From the NCBI GenBank assembly GCA_964385635.1, contig CAYLPU010000035.1, positions 1 through 45,062 on the forward strand: a stretch of DNA of 45,062 bases. The letters are read 5' to 3'. The translations under genes were made by a program, and so were the position numbers. The first letter of the stretch is position 1. The number at the start of each line of letters is the position of its first letter. Source of the DNA: CAYLPU01 sp964385635 (lineage in GTDB: Bacteria; Chloroflexota; Anaerolineae; B4-G1). Positions 1 through 6,479 of this stretch are shown one piece after another. Under the pieces are notes generated by a model. That model was given only the letters and a program-made list of their open reading frames with translations, was not told where the DNA came from and did not search any database.

Positions 1-39
1 CCTGGGAAATCGAATGACTGTTCGAGTGGTTACCCCGGA

Positions 40-1278
40 TTATTGAGAAGATACGCGGCTGGCACCGGGCAGCGTGGAGAGCGCAGCCAGCACCCCTTCG
101 TAGTCGTGGTAGAAGGCTTGAATGTCCGAGACTCGCTCCTCCTTCTTCTTGAGGATGCGCCCCTCCAGAACCCTTTCCACGTCCTCGTCGGTCAGCGCCA
201 GCCGGGTGTCGAAGCGGTCGCCGATCTTGCCAAAGTCTGCCGCCAGCGCCCCCACGCCACCGATGATCTCGTGCAGCCGGGCCTGCGCGGTGACGATGAC
301 CCACAGTCGGCCCTGTCCCTGGGTGCCAAATGCTTCGGCGATGGATTGGAGTTCCAGCAGTGTCTGCCCATCGGTGCCGATGAACTGGCCGATTTCGTCC
401 ATGATGAACACCAGCCGGGGTGGGCGCTCGAGCCCCCACCCCCGGCCCCTCCCCCTACCAGGGGGAGGGGAGTCAGGATCCCCAGCCTGGGCCAGTTCGT
501 CCACGTAGCCTACCAGCCGTTGCACCAGGTCGGAAACGGTCAATCGCTGGCTCCGCTCGACCATGTCCAGGGCAGCCAGTGCTTCCTCCCGGCTGCGATA
601 GGCTTCCGGCGCGACGGCCTGGAGCGCCTCGGCCACGGTGGAGCGAATAAACAGGAAGTCCTCCCGTTCCTCGGTCCAGGGACCGCCCGTCCGCTGCTCG
701 ACCTCGGCCTGGAAACCGTCGTACAGCCCTCGTTCGATGAGGGAGAGTTCCAGGCTGGCGACCGCGGGATCGGTGCTCAGGCCACGGCTGGCCAGATAGC
801 GCCGGTACACGATCTCGCTGATGCTCTCGCCCCGGGCCTGTTGATCCTGCTCCGTCTTGATGTTGAACATGATCACCTGGCTATCGAGCAGGCCCACCCG
901 GTGCAGGAGGCCCTCGATCTCGACCTGGCGAGGGCTCCCGGCCAGCCGCTCGACGAAGAGTTCACGTGCTTGGTGGCCGCCGACGGTGGGGTTGGTCAGC
1001 AGATAACTGAGCACCTTGGCAAAGTGGGATTTGCCGGAGCCGAAGAAGCCGGAGATCCAGACGCCGATCTCATCGGTGGGTTTGGTGCGTGACTCAGCGT
1101 AGACCTCCAGGAAATCGGCCAGCGCCTGCTCGATGGGCGCGGTCACCACGTACTCGCGCAGCTCCGCTTCCACCGTCGCCTCAGCGGTGTCGTCCACCTT
1201 GGCCACGGGGGGGATGTAGCGTTCGATGGGGTAGACGAAGAGGTCTTTCAACAGTGTCTTCTCAGGCGACAATACCAT
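40..1278 (-). CDS. brxC: BREX ATPase BrxC (PglY-like), N-terminal third only
   Basis: BrxC is the large P-loop ATPase of BREX phage-defence systems. The N-terminus has the family layout: a Walker A motif GFFGSGKS at residues 77-84 and a Walker B-like LVFIMDE at about 289-295. The start is the ATG at 1278, with AGGAGGA just upstream and 16 nt after the brxB stop, so brxA-brxB-brxC form one operon. Family members are usually about 1,100-1,200 residues; this frame stops after 412 (…GASRVSSQ). The 39 bases left before the window edge show no obvious continuation in another frame. The gene is therefore either truncated by a nonsense, frameshift or insertion event, or its remainder lies further left in another frame. 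Residues about 266-287, just before Walker B, are a Pro/Gly/Arg-rich stretch encoded by a palindromic repeat (see 418-483) and look inserted. Family assignment is firm; functional state is not. Confidence 0.85.
   Translation of the reverse strand: MVLSPEKTLLKDLFVYPIERYIPPVAKVDDTAEATVEAELREYVVTAPIEQALADFLEVYAESRTKPTDEIGVWISGFFGSGKSHFAKVLSYLLTNPTVGGHQARELFVERLAGSPRQVEIEGLLHRVGLLDSQVIMFNIKTEQDQQARGESISEIVYRRYLASRGLSTDPAVASLELSLIERGLYDGFQAEVEQRTGGPWTEEREDFLFIRSTVAEALQAVAPEAYRSREEALAALDMVERSQRLTVSDLVQRLVGYVDELAQAGDPDSPPPGRGRGRGWGLERPPRLVFIMDEIGQFIGTDGQTLLELQSIAEAFGTQGQGRLWVIVTAQARLHEIIGGVGALAADFGKIGDRFDTRLALTDEDVERVLEGRILKKKEERVSDIQAFYHDYEGVLAALSTLPGASRVSSQ
418..483. repeat. Palindromic G/C-rich repeat lying in frame inside brxC
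   Basis: The core is a perfect 11-bp inverted repeat, CCCCTCCCCCT at 446-456 and AGGGGGAGGGG at 460-470, with a 3-nt loop. It is flanked by a C-rich run (about 430-445). On the minus strand it is read in frame as a Pro/Gly/Arg-rich peptide immediately upstream of the Walker B segment of BrxC. Such C/G-rich palindromes are often dispersed intergenic elements in Chloroflexota-type genomes (recall, not searched). Its presence in frame inside an ATPase is unusual. Confidence 0.75.
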
Positions 1279-1294
1279 GCTTTTCCTCCTCCGG

Positions 1295-1852
1295 TCAGAT
1301 CAGATCCCGCGTCCGGTAGTAACCGCTCGACCGCTGGCCGAGAAAGAGCAGCCGTCCCTCCACGTCTACCTCGCCCGGGTAGAAGATGACCAGTGCCAGC
1401 GGCGGCGTGATACGGTTCGTGCAGGCTTCGAGCACCGGGCTCAGTTGGAGATAGGGGTAGAGGAAAGCGACGTCCACCAGAAAGATCACCCCCTCTTCCC
1501 CCAGGCTCTCGGCACCACCCACCAGCCGTTCCGTCAGTTCCTGACGAGCACGTCTGGCAATGTGAGCGCCCAATCGCTCTCCATCGGTTTGCTCCAGTTC
1601 GAAAAGCCGGTCAAGCCGCCCTTGCCGCTCGTAACGGGTGAAAATCACCTCACGGCACGAGACCACCTCCACTTTCACTCCTTCTCGCTCCAGCGTACGA
1701 GCCAGTGGTTCTCGAAAGCGCTGGCACGCGATCTCCTCCTCAGGCCGGTAGACCAGCCGGACGAAGGGCACACCGGTGTTCTGAGCCAGTGTACGCCGGT
1801 GGTGGAGCAGTAGGTCCTCCAGTTCCTCAAACTTCTGCCGTAAGGGCCTCAA
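1295..1852 (-). CDS. brxB: BREX protein BrxB (DUF1788)
   Basis: This 185-aa protein matches the BrxB/DUF1788 family in length and in its characteristic stretches: an N-terminal helix rich in Lys/Glu, a central ARRARQELTERL helix and a hydrophobic IFLVDVAFLYPYLQL segment followed by PPLALVIFYPGE. BrxB is a small core protein of BREX systems with no known enzymatic activity; it is needed for BREX defence and methylation in studied type 1 systems. The start codon lies inside the end of brxA (26-nt overlap), which implies translational coupling, and brxC follows 16 nt after its stop. Nothing is missing relative to the family. BREX type 1 is the likely class from the A-B-C order, but the methylase and phosphatase genes lie outside the window. 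Confidence 0.85.
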   Translation of the reverse strand: MRPLRQKFEELEDLLLHHRRTLAQNTGVPFVRLVYRPEEEIACQRFREPLARTLEREGVKVEVVSCREVIFTRYERQGRLDRLFELEQTDGERLGAHIARRARQELTERLVGGAESLGEEGVIFLVDVAFLYPYLQLSPVLEACTNRITPPLALVIFYPGEVDVEGRLLFLGQRSSGYYRTRDLI

Positions 1853-2618
1853 CGCACGCCTCCAGGGAAGGGTGACTTAGTTCCAACGTGTAGACATCAC
1901 CCTGATGCTTAAAGGTACAATGGCTGGCGGCCGTAGTCTCGTCCAGAAGCACTACTACGTCGGACTGCTCCAGAAAAAAGAGTTGCCAGTCGCTGGCCCC
2001 AAGTACCTGGCGAGGGGCTGTCATACCATCAGCCGCTAACCGATACAGAACGTAAACAAAGGCCGCGAGGGGCACGTACAGGCGGGAGAACTCTTTGCGT
2101 TGCGTGCCTCGCAACAGCCCAAAGTCGCGCAGGGCAGTGAGTATGTTGCTGACGACCTTCTCGCGGGTCTGAGGGGACCACTCCATCAACTCTGGGTGGT
2201 TGGCGGAAATCTCGTCAAAGTATCGTTGGATGACGGCTTTGTCAATTCCACTGTAGCCAGCGGCATAGCGAGGGTAGACACACTCTACTGTCACGTCATA
2301 GAGGAGGGAACTGGATCGGCAGAATTCGTAGAACAGCACCAGCCTTTCCGTCTGCCGATCCGGCGCGTGCACGACCATTCGGGCCAGCGTGTGGGCGTGA
2401 TCCCCATCACCCAGGTAACGGCCGTGAATTCGCTTCCACACCGATTCGCGGGTGCTCAGCGTCGTCTTGCCCAGCAGGTCCTGCTCGAAGACCATCGCCC
2501 GAACCTGCTCTGTGCTGTGCCCCTGGTCAATCTGGCGCAGGACAGCCAAGGTTTCTTCGAGCAGGGAACCTTTGCTGGAAAGTCCGCTGCTGTACGTTGG
2601 TGTAGAAGCGGCTACCAT
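1827..2618 (-). CDS. brxA: BREX protein BrxA (DUF1819)
   Basis: This is the first gene of the BREX operon. The protein (about 263 aa from the ATG at 2618) carries the DUF1819/BrxA N-terminal pattern YSSGLSSKGSLLEETL and the following VRAMVFEQDLLGKTTLSTRES region. BrxA is a small core BREX protein, described as DNA-binding in structural work. I chose the ATG at 2618 because AGGGGAG lies about 10 nt upstream; the frame stays open to a TTG at 2642. A sigma-70-type promoter is visible at 2713-2741. The 3' end overlaps brxB by 26 nt. The gene appears intact, unlike brxC further down the operon. Confidence 0.85.
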   Translation of the reverse strand: MVAASTPTYSSGLSSKGSLLEETLAVLRQIDQGHSTEQVRAMVFEQDLLGKTTLSTRESVWKRIHGRYLGDGDHAHTLARMVVHAPDRQTERLVLFYEFCRSSSLLYDVTVECVYPRYAAGYSGIDKAVIQRYFDEISANHPELMEWSPQTREKVVSNILTALRDFGLLRGTQRKEFSRLYVPLAAFVYVLYRLAADGMTAPRQVLGASDWQLFFLEQSDVVVLLDETTAASHCTFKHQGDVYTLELSHPSLEACVEALTAEV

Positions 2619-2712
2619 ATGGGCGTTGCTCCCCTGTGCCAACCCGCGTGTAAAGAAAGGCCCGCCGCACCGTTCAACTGAGTTCGCGAGCGGGGCTCCT
2701 TATATCATTGAG

Positions 2713-2741
2713 ATTGTACCGCAATGCTGAAGGACTGACAA
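2713..2741 (-). promoter_or_regulatory. Sigma-70 promoter of the BREX operon
   Basis: On the minus strand the -35 box is TTGTCA (2736-2741) and the -10 box is TACAAT (2713-2718), separated by exactly 17 nt. Transcription would start near 2706, giving a leader of roughly 90 nt before the brxA ATG at 2618. No other gene lies between. Confidence 0.65.
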
Positions 2742-2862
2742 GCGGACACCCCTCCGCGGCGCCCACCGCCCTAACCAGGCCGAGGCCACCGCGCAGCAGG
2801 CCACCAGCACCACCAGGCCGACGATCACTGCGCCTGAACCGGCCCGGCCCACTCAAAACAAA

Positions 2863-2887
2863 AGGCTCGGCCTTCCGTGCCGAGCCT
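2863..2887 (-). terminator. Rho-independent terminator of the membrane-protein operon
   Basis: A perfect 9-bp stem, AGGCTCGGC (2863-2871) and GCCGAGCCT (2879-2887), with a 7-nt loop. Read on the minus strand it is followed by TTTTGTTTT. It lies 30 nt after the stop of the 2918-3712 gene and ends the PadR-led minus-strand operon before the BREX promoter. Confidence 0.8.
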
Positions 2888-2917
2888 CTTCCACTTTGCA
2901 CCGCCCCCTGGGAAACC

Positions 2918-3712
2918 TCATGGCTGCGGCGGGGGGCCGGAGCCGGGCGGGATCGTCTCCCCGTCGGGCAGGTCGCGTAAGTAGCCACACCCAACGAACC
3001 GCACGTCCTCCCACACGTGCCCTTCTGCCTCAAAAGCCGCAATGTCCACGATCCAGCGTTTCTCCCCACTCTCCAGCCGGTAGATGTGGGGGCTGGTGCG
3101 ACACTTGAGCAGCACGTGCAGCGGCGCTCCTATCTCGTACCGGTCCAGGAAGCCATCCTCCACGACGTGGACGTCTCCCCAGGTGAAGCGGTAGTGCTCG
3201 AAGGCGTCCAGGCTGCTGATCCATCGGAAATGCCCGTCCTGGTAGACGTAAATCTCCTCGTCGTCCTCTTCCTTGACCACCAGCCCGTCCCGGATCACGA
3301 GAGTGGCGCGATCGGGCATAGCGGTGGCGAGCGTGGTGCCATGCCGGTTGAGGGGAATGTTGATCAGGACGATGGCGACGAGCACCCCCAGCCCCAGCCG
3401 GCCCATCATCCGGGTGGCGTGGGAAGGGGATGGGGACGAGAGCACCAGTTCCGGCTCTGGCTCTGGCTTCGGTTCCGGCGGCCGTCGTTTCGGCTCTGGC
3501 GGCCGGTACTCTGCCCCGCCCTGCGTCTCTGCGAGTGATTTCGCTGGCCCCACCGGTTGGGCTGGGGGTTCGACAGGCGGAATGACCACTTCGACCGCGG
3601 GGGGCTCAGCGGCGGGAGCAGACGTTCGCGCCCGCATCCGCCTCTCAATCTCCTCCACCAGCAGGTCAAGCATCTGATCCACGCGAGATGGCTGTCGATC
3701 ATTCATCATCAT
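2918..3712 (-). CDS. Single-pass membrane protein with Pro-rich linker, unknown function
   Basis: A 264-aa protein of unrecognised family. It begins with a short helical segment (VDQMLDLLVEEIERRMRA), then a long Pro/Glu-rich cytoplasmic linker (about residues 35-90 with PEPKPEPEPE), one hydrophobic segment (GLGVLVAIVLINIPL, about 108-122) and a presumed extracellular part. The C-terminal half repeats a pattern like 'IYVYQDGHFRWISSLDAFEHY' and 'IYRLESGEKRWIVDIAAFEAE', two copies of a roughly 50-residue module seen in secreted proteins annotated as hypothetical. Three consecutive ATG codons (3712, 3709, 3706) could each start it; GAGGTAG lies just upstream. It follows the 3714-4403 gene with no gap and is last before the terminator at 2863-2887, so it belongs to the PadR-led operon. 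Confidence 0.75.
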   Translation of the reverse strand: MMMNDRQPSRVDQMLDLLVEEIERRMRARTSAPAAEPPAVEVVIPPVEPPAQPVGPAKSLAETQGGAEYRPPEPKRRPPEPKPEPEPELVLSSPSPSHATRMMGRLGLGVLVAIVLINIPLNRHGTTLATAMPDRATLVIRDGLVVKEEDDEEIYVYQDGHFRWISSLDAFEHYRFTWGDVHVVEDGFLDRYEIGAPLHVLLKCRTSPHIYRLESGEKRWIVDIAAFEAEGHVWEDVRFVGCGYLRDLPDGETIPPGSGPPPQP

Positions 3713-3713
3713 T

Positions 3714-4403
3714 CTACCTCACAGTGAAGAAACCCAAGATCTCGCCGATACTGGCGAAGATATTGGCGTAGAAGTTGCCGCCCAGTTGGCGGAATAACTC
3801 GAACGGCATACTCGGCGCGCCGATGAAGGGGCGCAGCGTCCAGGCCATCTGGCTGCCGACGAAGGCGTAGACGAGGATCCACAGCCGCACGATGTTCCGC
3901 CGCGCCCGCGCCCCTTCTTTGCCAGAGGCCGACACGATCCGCATCCCCTGGCTGAGGAAGACCACCCCCACGATCCCAGCAGTGGTGAAAACACCCACGT
4001 TCAGCAGTTTGAAGAACTGGTAATGACTGGTCGTGAGTAGGAAGAAGAGCGCGATGGGGGTGAAACTGAGAAGTAACACCGCCGTCACCGTGATCGCCGT
4101 CAGGATGAGGGTGAAGTTCTGCGTCAGGCTCTGGTTGGAGCCGAAGATGAGGTTGAAGAAGTAGAGGGTCGGAGAGCAGACGACCAGCGTGGCCAGAAAA
4201 AGCAGCGGCAACTTGACGGCGGAACCGAGCGCCTGCCACAGGCTATGGGTCGAACCCATCACCGCCCCGTACAGCGCGAAGAAGGCAATGACGGAAATAA
4301 GCATCGCCCGCATCTTCTGGCCCAAGTCCACACCCTCCCGGATCTCGGCGAAGAACTGGTGCCGGTTGCGCAGTATCGTCTCGATAATCGCCAGATTGTT
4401 CAT
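3714..4403 (-). CDS. Polytopic membrane protein, unknown function
   Basis: A 229-aa integral membrane protein. A short N-terminal amphipathic part (ETILRNRHQFFAEIREG) precedes about five or six hydrophobic segments, e.g. MLISVIAFFALYGAVMG, LPLLFLATLVVCSPTLYFF, FTLILTAITVTAVLLL and VGVFTTAGIVGVVFL. The pattern resembles small Yip1-like or DUF-type membrane proteins found in Chloroflexota and cyanobacteria, but I cannot name the family with certainty. The start ATG at 4403 is chosen because GGAGG lies just upstream (minus-strand GGAGGCAACCTCT) and because it follows the stop of the preceding gene by 16 nt; the open frame continues upstream only as read-through of that gene. It is co-transcribed with the PadR/HAAS genes. 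Confidence 0.75.
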   Translation of the reverse strand: MNNLAIIETILRNRHQFFAEIREGVDLGQKMRAMLISVIAFFALYGAVMGSTHSLWQALGSAVKLPLLFLATLVVCSPTLYFFNLIFGSNQSLTQNFTLILTAITVTAVLLLSFTPIALFFLLTTSHYQFFKLLNVGVFTTAGIVGVVFLSQGMRIVSASGKEGARARRNIVRLWILVYAFVGSQMAWTLRPFIGAPSMPFELFRQLGGNFYANIFASIGEILGFFTVR

Positions 4404-4419
4404 AGAGGTTGCCTCCTCA

Positions 4420-5229
4420 TTAATGAGCGGATAGAATGAGTAGATCTTCCGGCCCGTAGACGTGCTCGGCGGTGAAGGCGACCCAGTGTCCGTCGTGCGA
4501 GACAAGCGGCGTCTCGTACTGGCCGGGGAAATACCCTCCACCAGGATACGTCTTTGCGAGCCCGGGGTGAACGCAGGTTGGCCGAGAACAGGGCTCCCGC
4601 AAGAGCGCATCCACGTCGCCCTCGAAGGGCGCGACCGTACCGGTGTCCAGGTCGTACGCCAGAGAGACCCCCGGAGCGCCGGGTTGCCAGCCAGCCATCG
4701 TGTAATGACCGCCGCACCACTTGCGGTAGACGAGGGTTTGCGCGTCTGCCCATCCCAGTGGTTCGTACTGGCATCCGCGCACCTCCATTGCCGCTTGACA
4801 CATCCTGACAGCGCCTTCCAGTAAACCTGGTCGCTCTACAAGCCGCAGTTCGACGCTGAGCGCCACCTCAACCGCTGGCTGGTAGCGCATCAGGAACGGG
4901 AAGGCCAGCAGCGCAATAAGGGCGACGAGAAACACGTAGAAACGCTTGCGCCGCCAGACCTGGCCTCGTTCCCGCACGATCAGCCAGATCAACACTGCCA
5001 AGGTCAAAACCAGCGCGACCAGGCTGACGGTCAGATAGCGCGTCATATCGCTGAAGAGCCATGCGACGCCCCAGAAGGGCAGCCATGCCCAGAACAACAA
5101 CCAGGACAGAGGCCCGACAGAGAGCAGTCTGACAAACGGCCGTAGCAACCCCATCCAGAGCACCGTCACCAGGAAGGGCAGGGTGAACAGAGTAGTTAAC
5201 CCAACGAGACCGAAATCCAGTTTCTTCAC
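4420..5229 (-). CDS. Membrane protein with C-terminal extracytoplasmic domain, unknown function
   Basis: A 269-aa protein with four hydrophobic segments in the first 120 residues (e.g. LTTLFTLPFLVTVLWMGLL, LSWLLFWAWLPFWGVAWLF, VSLVALVLTLAVLIWLIV and FYVFLVALIALLAFPFLM). A soluble C-terminal domain of about 150 residues follows, containing four to five cysteines and phrases such as SLAYDLDTGTVAPFEGD and VSHDGHWVAFTAE. The latter resemble WD40/TolB-type beta-propeller strands, so the domain may be a short sensor-like or propeller fragment. Start ATG at 5229 (MKKLDFGLVG), with a GGAGA-type ribosome-binding site. It sits between the HAAS gene (24 nt) and the next membrane gene (16 nt). Function unknown. 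Confidence 0.75.
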   Translation of the reverse strand: MKKLDFGLVGLTTLFTLPFLVTVLWMGLLRPFVRLLSVGPLSWLLFWAWLPFWGVAWLFSDMTRYLTVSLVALVLTLAVLIWLIVRERGQVWRRKRFYVFLVALIALLAFPFLMRYQPAVEVALSVELRLVERPGLLEGAVRMCQAAMEVRGCQYEPLGWADAQTLVYRKWCGGHYTMAGWQPGAPGVSLAYDLDTGTVAPFEGDVDALLREPCSRPTCVHPGLAKTYPGGGYFPGQYETPLVSHDGHWVAFTAEHVYGPEDLLILSAH

Positions 5230-5253
5230 ATACTTGTCTCCCTTTTCACCAGC

Positions 5254-5730
5254 CTACCAACGCAAGGCCGGCCAGGCGAAGAAGACCACCGACAAGGCCC
5301 AGAAGAAGGCCCACGAGGCCAGCGCGTAGCGCCAGCGCGGGAACTTCAGCAGGGGCAGCAGCAACGCCGCCAGCGACACGACCCAGAACGCCGGCCGCAC
5401 CAGCACCTCCCGCCAGCCGACGGCAGTCCCATCAGGAGCGAAGACCAGCCAGCGCAGTACCAGGGCACATAAGACCGGCAGCGCGGCCGCGATCACGCCA
5501 TCCGCCGTCCCCCAGCCAACGTGGGCGGCCTGGAGTTCCCGCCCCACCTCCTCCACGCCGAAACGGGCAGCGGCCTCAGCCAGCGCCGCCTCTTCGTCCA
5601 ACCCTCGCGCCCGGACCACCTCCACAGCCTCCTCCAGGTGGGCGCGGATTTCCTCCAGCAACTCATGCTCCCTCTCCGCATCCAGGTCCAGGTGAGCGTG
5701 GATGCGAGCCAGAACATCGTCAACCGTCAT
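5254..5730 (-). CDS. HAAS-domain membrane protein (partner of PadR regulator)
   Basis: A 158-aa protein. The N-terminal 70 residues form the HAAS signature (MTVDDVLARIHAHLD, EHELLEEIRAHLEEAVEVVRARGLDEEAALAEAAARFG), a small helical domain found N-terminal to permeases and usually encoded next to PadR regulators. The rest has two or three transmembrane segments (VIAAALPVLCALVLRWLVF and VVSLAALLLPLLKF). HAAS proteins are thought to transmit signals between a membrane module and PadR, but their biochemistry is unclear. The start is the ATG at 5730 with CGGGGAA upstream; the frame is open further upstream only as shadow of the PadR gene end. It lies 58 nt after padR and is almost certainly in the same operon. 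Confidence 0.82.
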   Translation of the reverse strand: MTVDDVLARIHAHLDLDAEREHELLEEIRAHLEEAVEVVRARGLDEEAALAEAAARFGVEEVGRELQAAHVGWGTADGVIAAALPVLCALVLRWLVFAPDGTAVGWREVLVRPAFWVVSLAALLLPLLKFPRWRYALASWAFFWALSVVFFAWPALRW

Positions 5731-5788
5731 GGGCAGTGGTTCCCCGCAGGCAGTGAAGTGACCTGGCAGCCAACCTGTAGGAGCCGCA

Positions 5789-6139
5789 CTACGAGCGTGC
5801 CTTTTCCAGACCAAGAAGCAGGCTCATCCCCTGGCGGACGGCTTCCCACTGCTGTAGTTCCGCTTCTAACTGATGGCGGCCCTTCTCGGTGGTAGCGTAC
5901 ACTCTGCGCCGTCGGGTGCCAGGCTCGCCCAGCCACCGGCTCTCCAACAGCCCTTCCTGCTCCATCCGGTGCAGCCTGGGATAGATGAGCCCCTCCTTGA
6001 AGCGAAAGTAGCCCTGACTGCGGGCCTCTAGCCGCCGGATGATCTCGTAGCCGTGGAGCGGCTCCCCCACGTCCATCAGCAGTTTGAGGATCACCACGGT
6101 GGTCGTCCCCTTGCGCATCTGGTCAATCTTGCTCGCCAT
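5789..6139 (-). CDS. PadR-family transcriptional regulator
   Basis: A 116-aa winged-helix repressor of the PadR family. The pattern VVILKLLMDVGEPLHGYEIIRRLE, the wing segment KEGLIYPRLHRMEQEGLLESRW and the RRRVYATTEKGRHQLE stretch are diagnostic. It is the first gene of an operon containing a HAAS protein and three membrane proteins, the usual arrangement for PadR/HAAS modules. The start ATG at 6139 follows GAGGGGAACA. A promoter with perfectly spaced boxes lies directly upstream and a 7-6-7 inverted repeat overlaps its -10 box, so autoregulation is likely. The inducer is unknown. Confidence 0.9.
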   Translation of the reverse strand: MASKIDQMRKGTTTVVILKLLMDVGEPLHGYEIIRRLEARSQGYFRFKEGLIYPRLHRMEQEGLLESRWLGEPGTRRRRVYATTEKGRHQLEAELQQWEAVRQGMSLLLGLEKARS

Positions 6140-6177
6140 CCTATATTGTTCCCCTCAGATTCATATCCATAAGTTGC

Positions 6178-6214
6178 TTATGCTTATAATAGCATAAAAG
6201 CGCGGGGATGTCAA
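6178..6214 (-). promoter_or_regulatory. padR promoter with overlapping PadR-type operator
   Basis: Minus-strand -35 TTGACA (6209-6214) and -10 TATTAT (6186-6191) are 17 nt apart. The inverted repeat TTATGCT (6178-6184), 6 nt, AGCATAA (6191-6197) covers the -10 box and would block RNA polymerase when bound, fitting an autorepressing PadR dimer. Two further TTATG/CATAA half-sites lie nearby (about 6164-6180). Confidence 0.75.
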
Positions 6215-6300
6215 GCGCTGTTTGCCCACATCTTCGGACGGCAGGAGACCGTTCTCTATGTTGAAAGCCTATCCGTAACTGCTCGGCCCAGCAGTCATTA

Positions 6301-6452
6301 CACAGAGTTACACAGAGCAGACACAGAGAACCACAGAGATAGGGAGATAGTCCGTATGCAAACGTTGTATTCTTTGCTGAAACATGGCATTACGGGCAAA
6401 CCTGGTCTTTTTCTCTCCGTGAAGCTCTGTGCATCCTCTGCGCCGCTCTGTG
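6301..6452. repeat. Inverted arrays of CACAGAG around a non-coding core
   Basis: Four copies of CACAGAG lie at 6301-6307, 6311-6317, 6322-6328 and 6332-6338. The complementary motif CTCTGTG/CTCTGCG occurs at 6425-6431, 6436-6442 and 6446-6452. About 75 nt of unrelated core lie between them. The transcript would fold into a stem. The stretch 6140-6479 contains no gene: only the padR promoter/operator and this element. The architecture is the non-coding analogue of the inverted octamer arrays at 32311-32864. Confidence 0.65.
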
Positions 6453-6479
6453 TCCCTGGTTGTGCCTGAGTAGTAACGC

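Noticed and set aside
43..1092. Long plus-strand ORF of 349 codons opposite brxC
   Set aside because: It is the GC-rich antisense shadow of brxC, with no family motif and no ribosome-binding site.
2700..2852. 50-codon minus-strand ORF (GTG start) with a hydrophobic stretch AVIVGLVVLVACCAVASAW
   Set aside because: It overlaps the BREX promoter at 2713-2741, has no ribosome-binding site and lies beside the terminator; probably chance or a decayed gene end.
6301..6452. CRISPR array at the CACAGAG repeats
   Set aside because: Units are 7 nt with irregular 3-4-nt gaps and inverted counterparts; there are no spacers of constant length and no cas genes.
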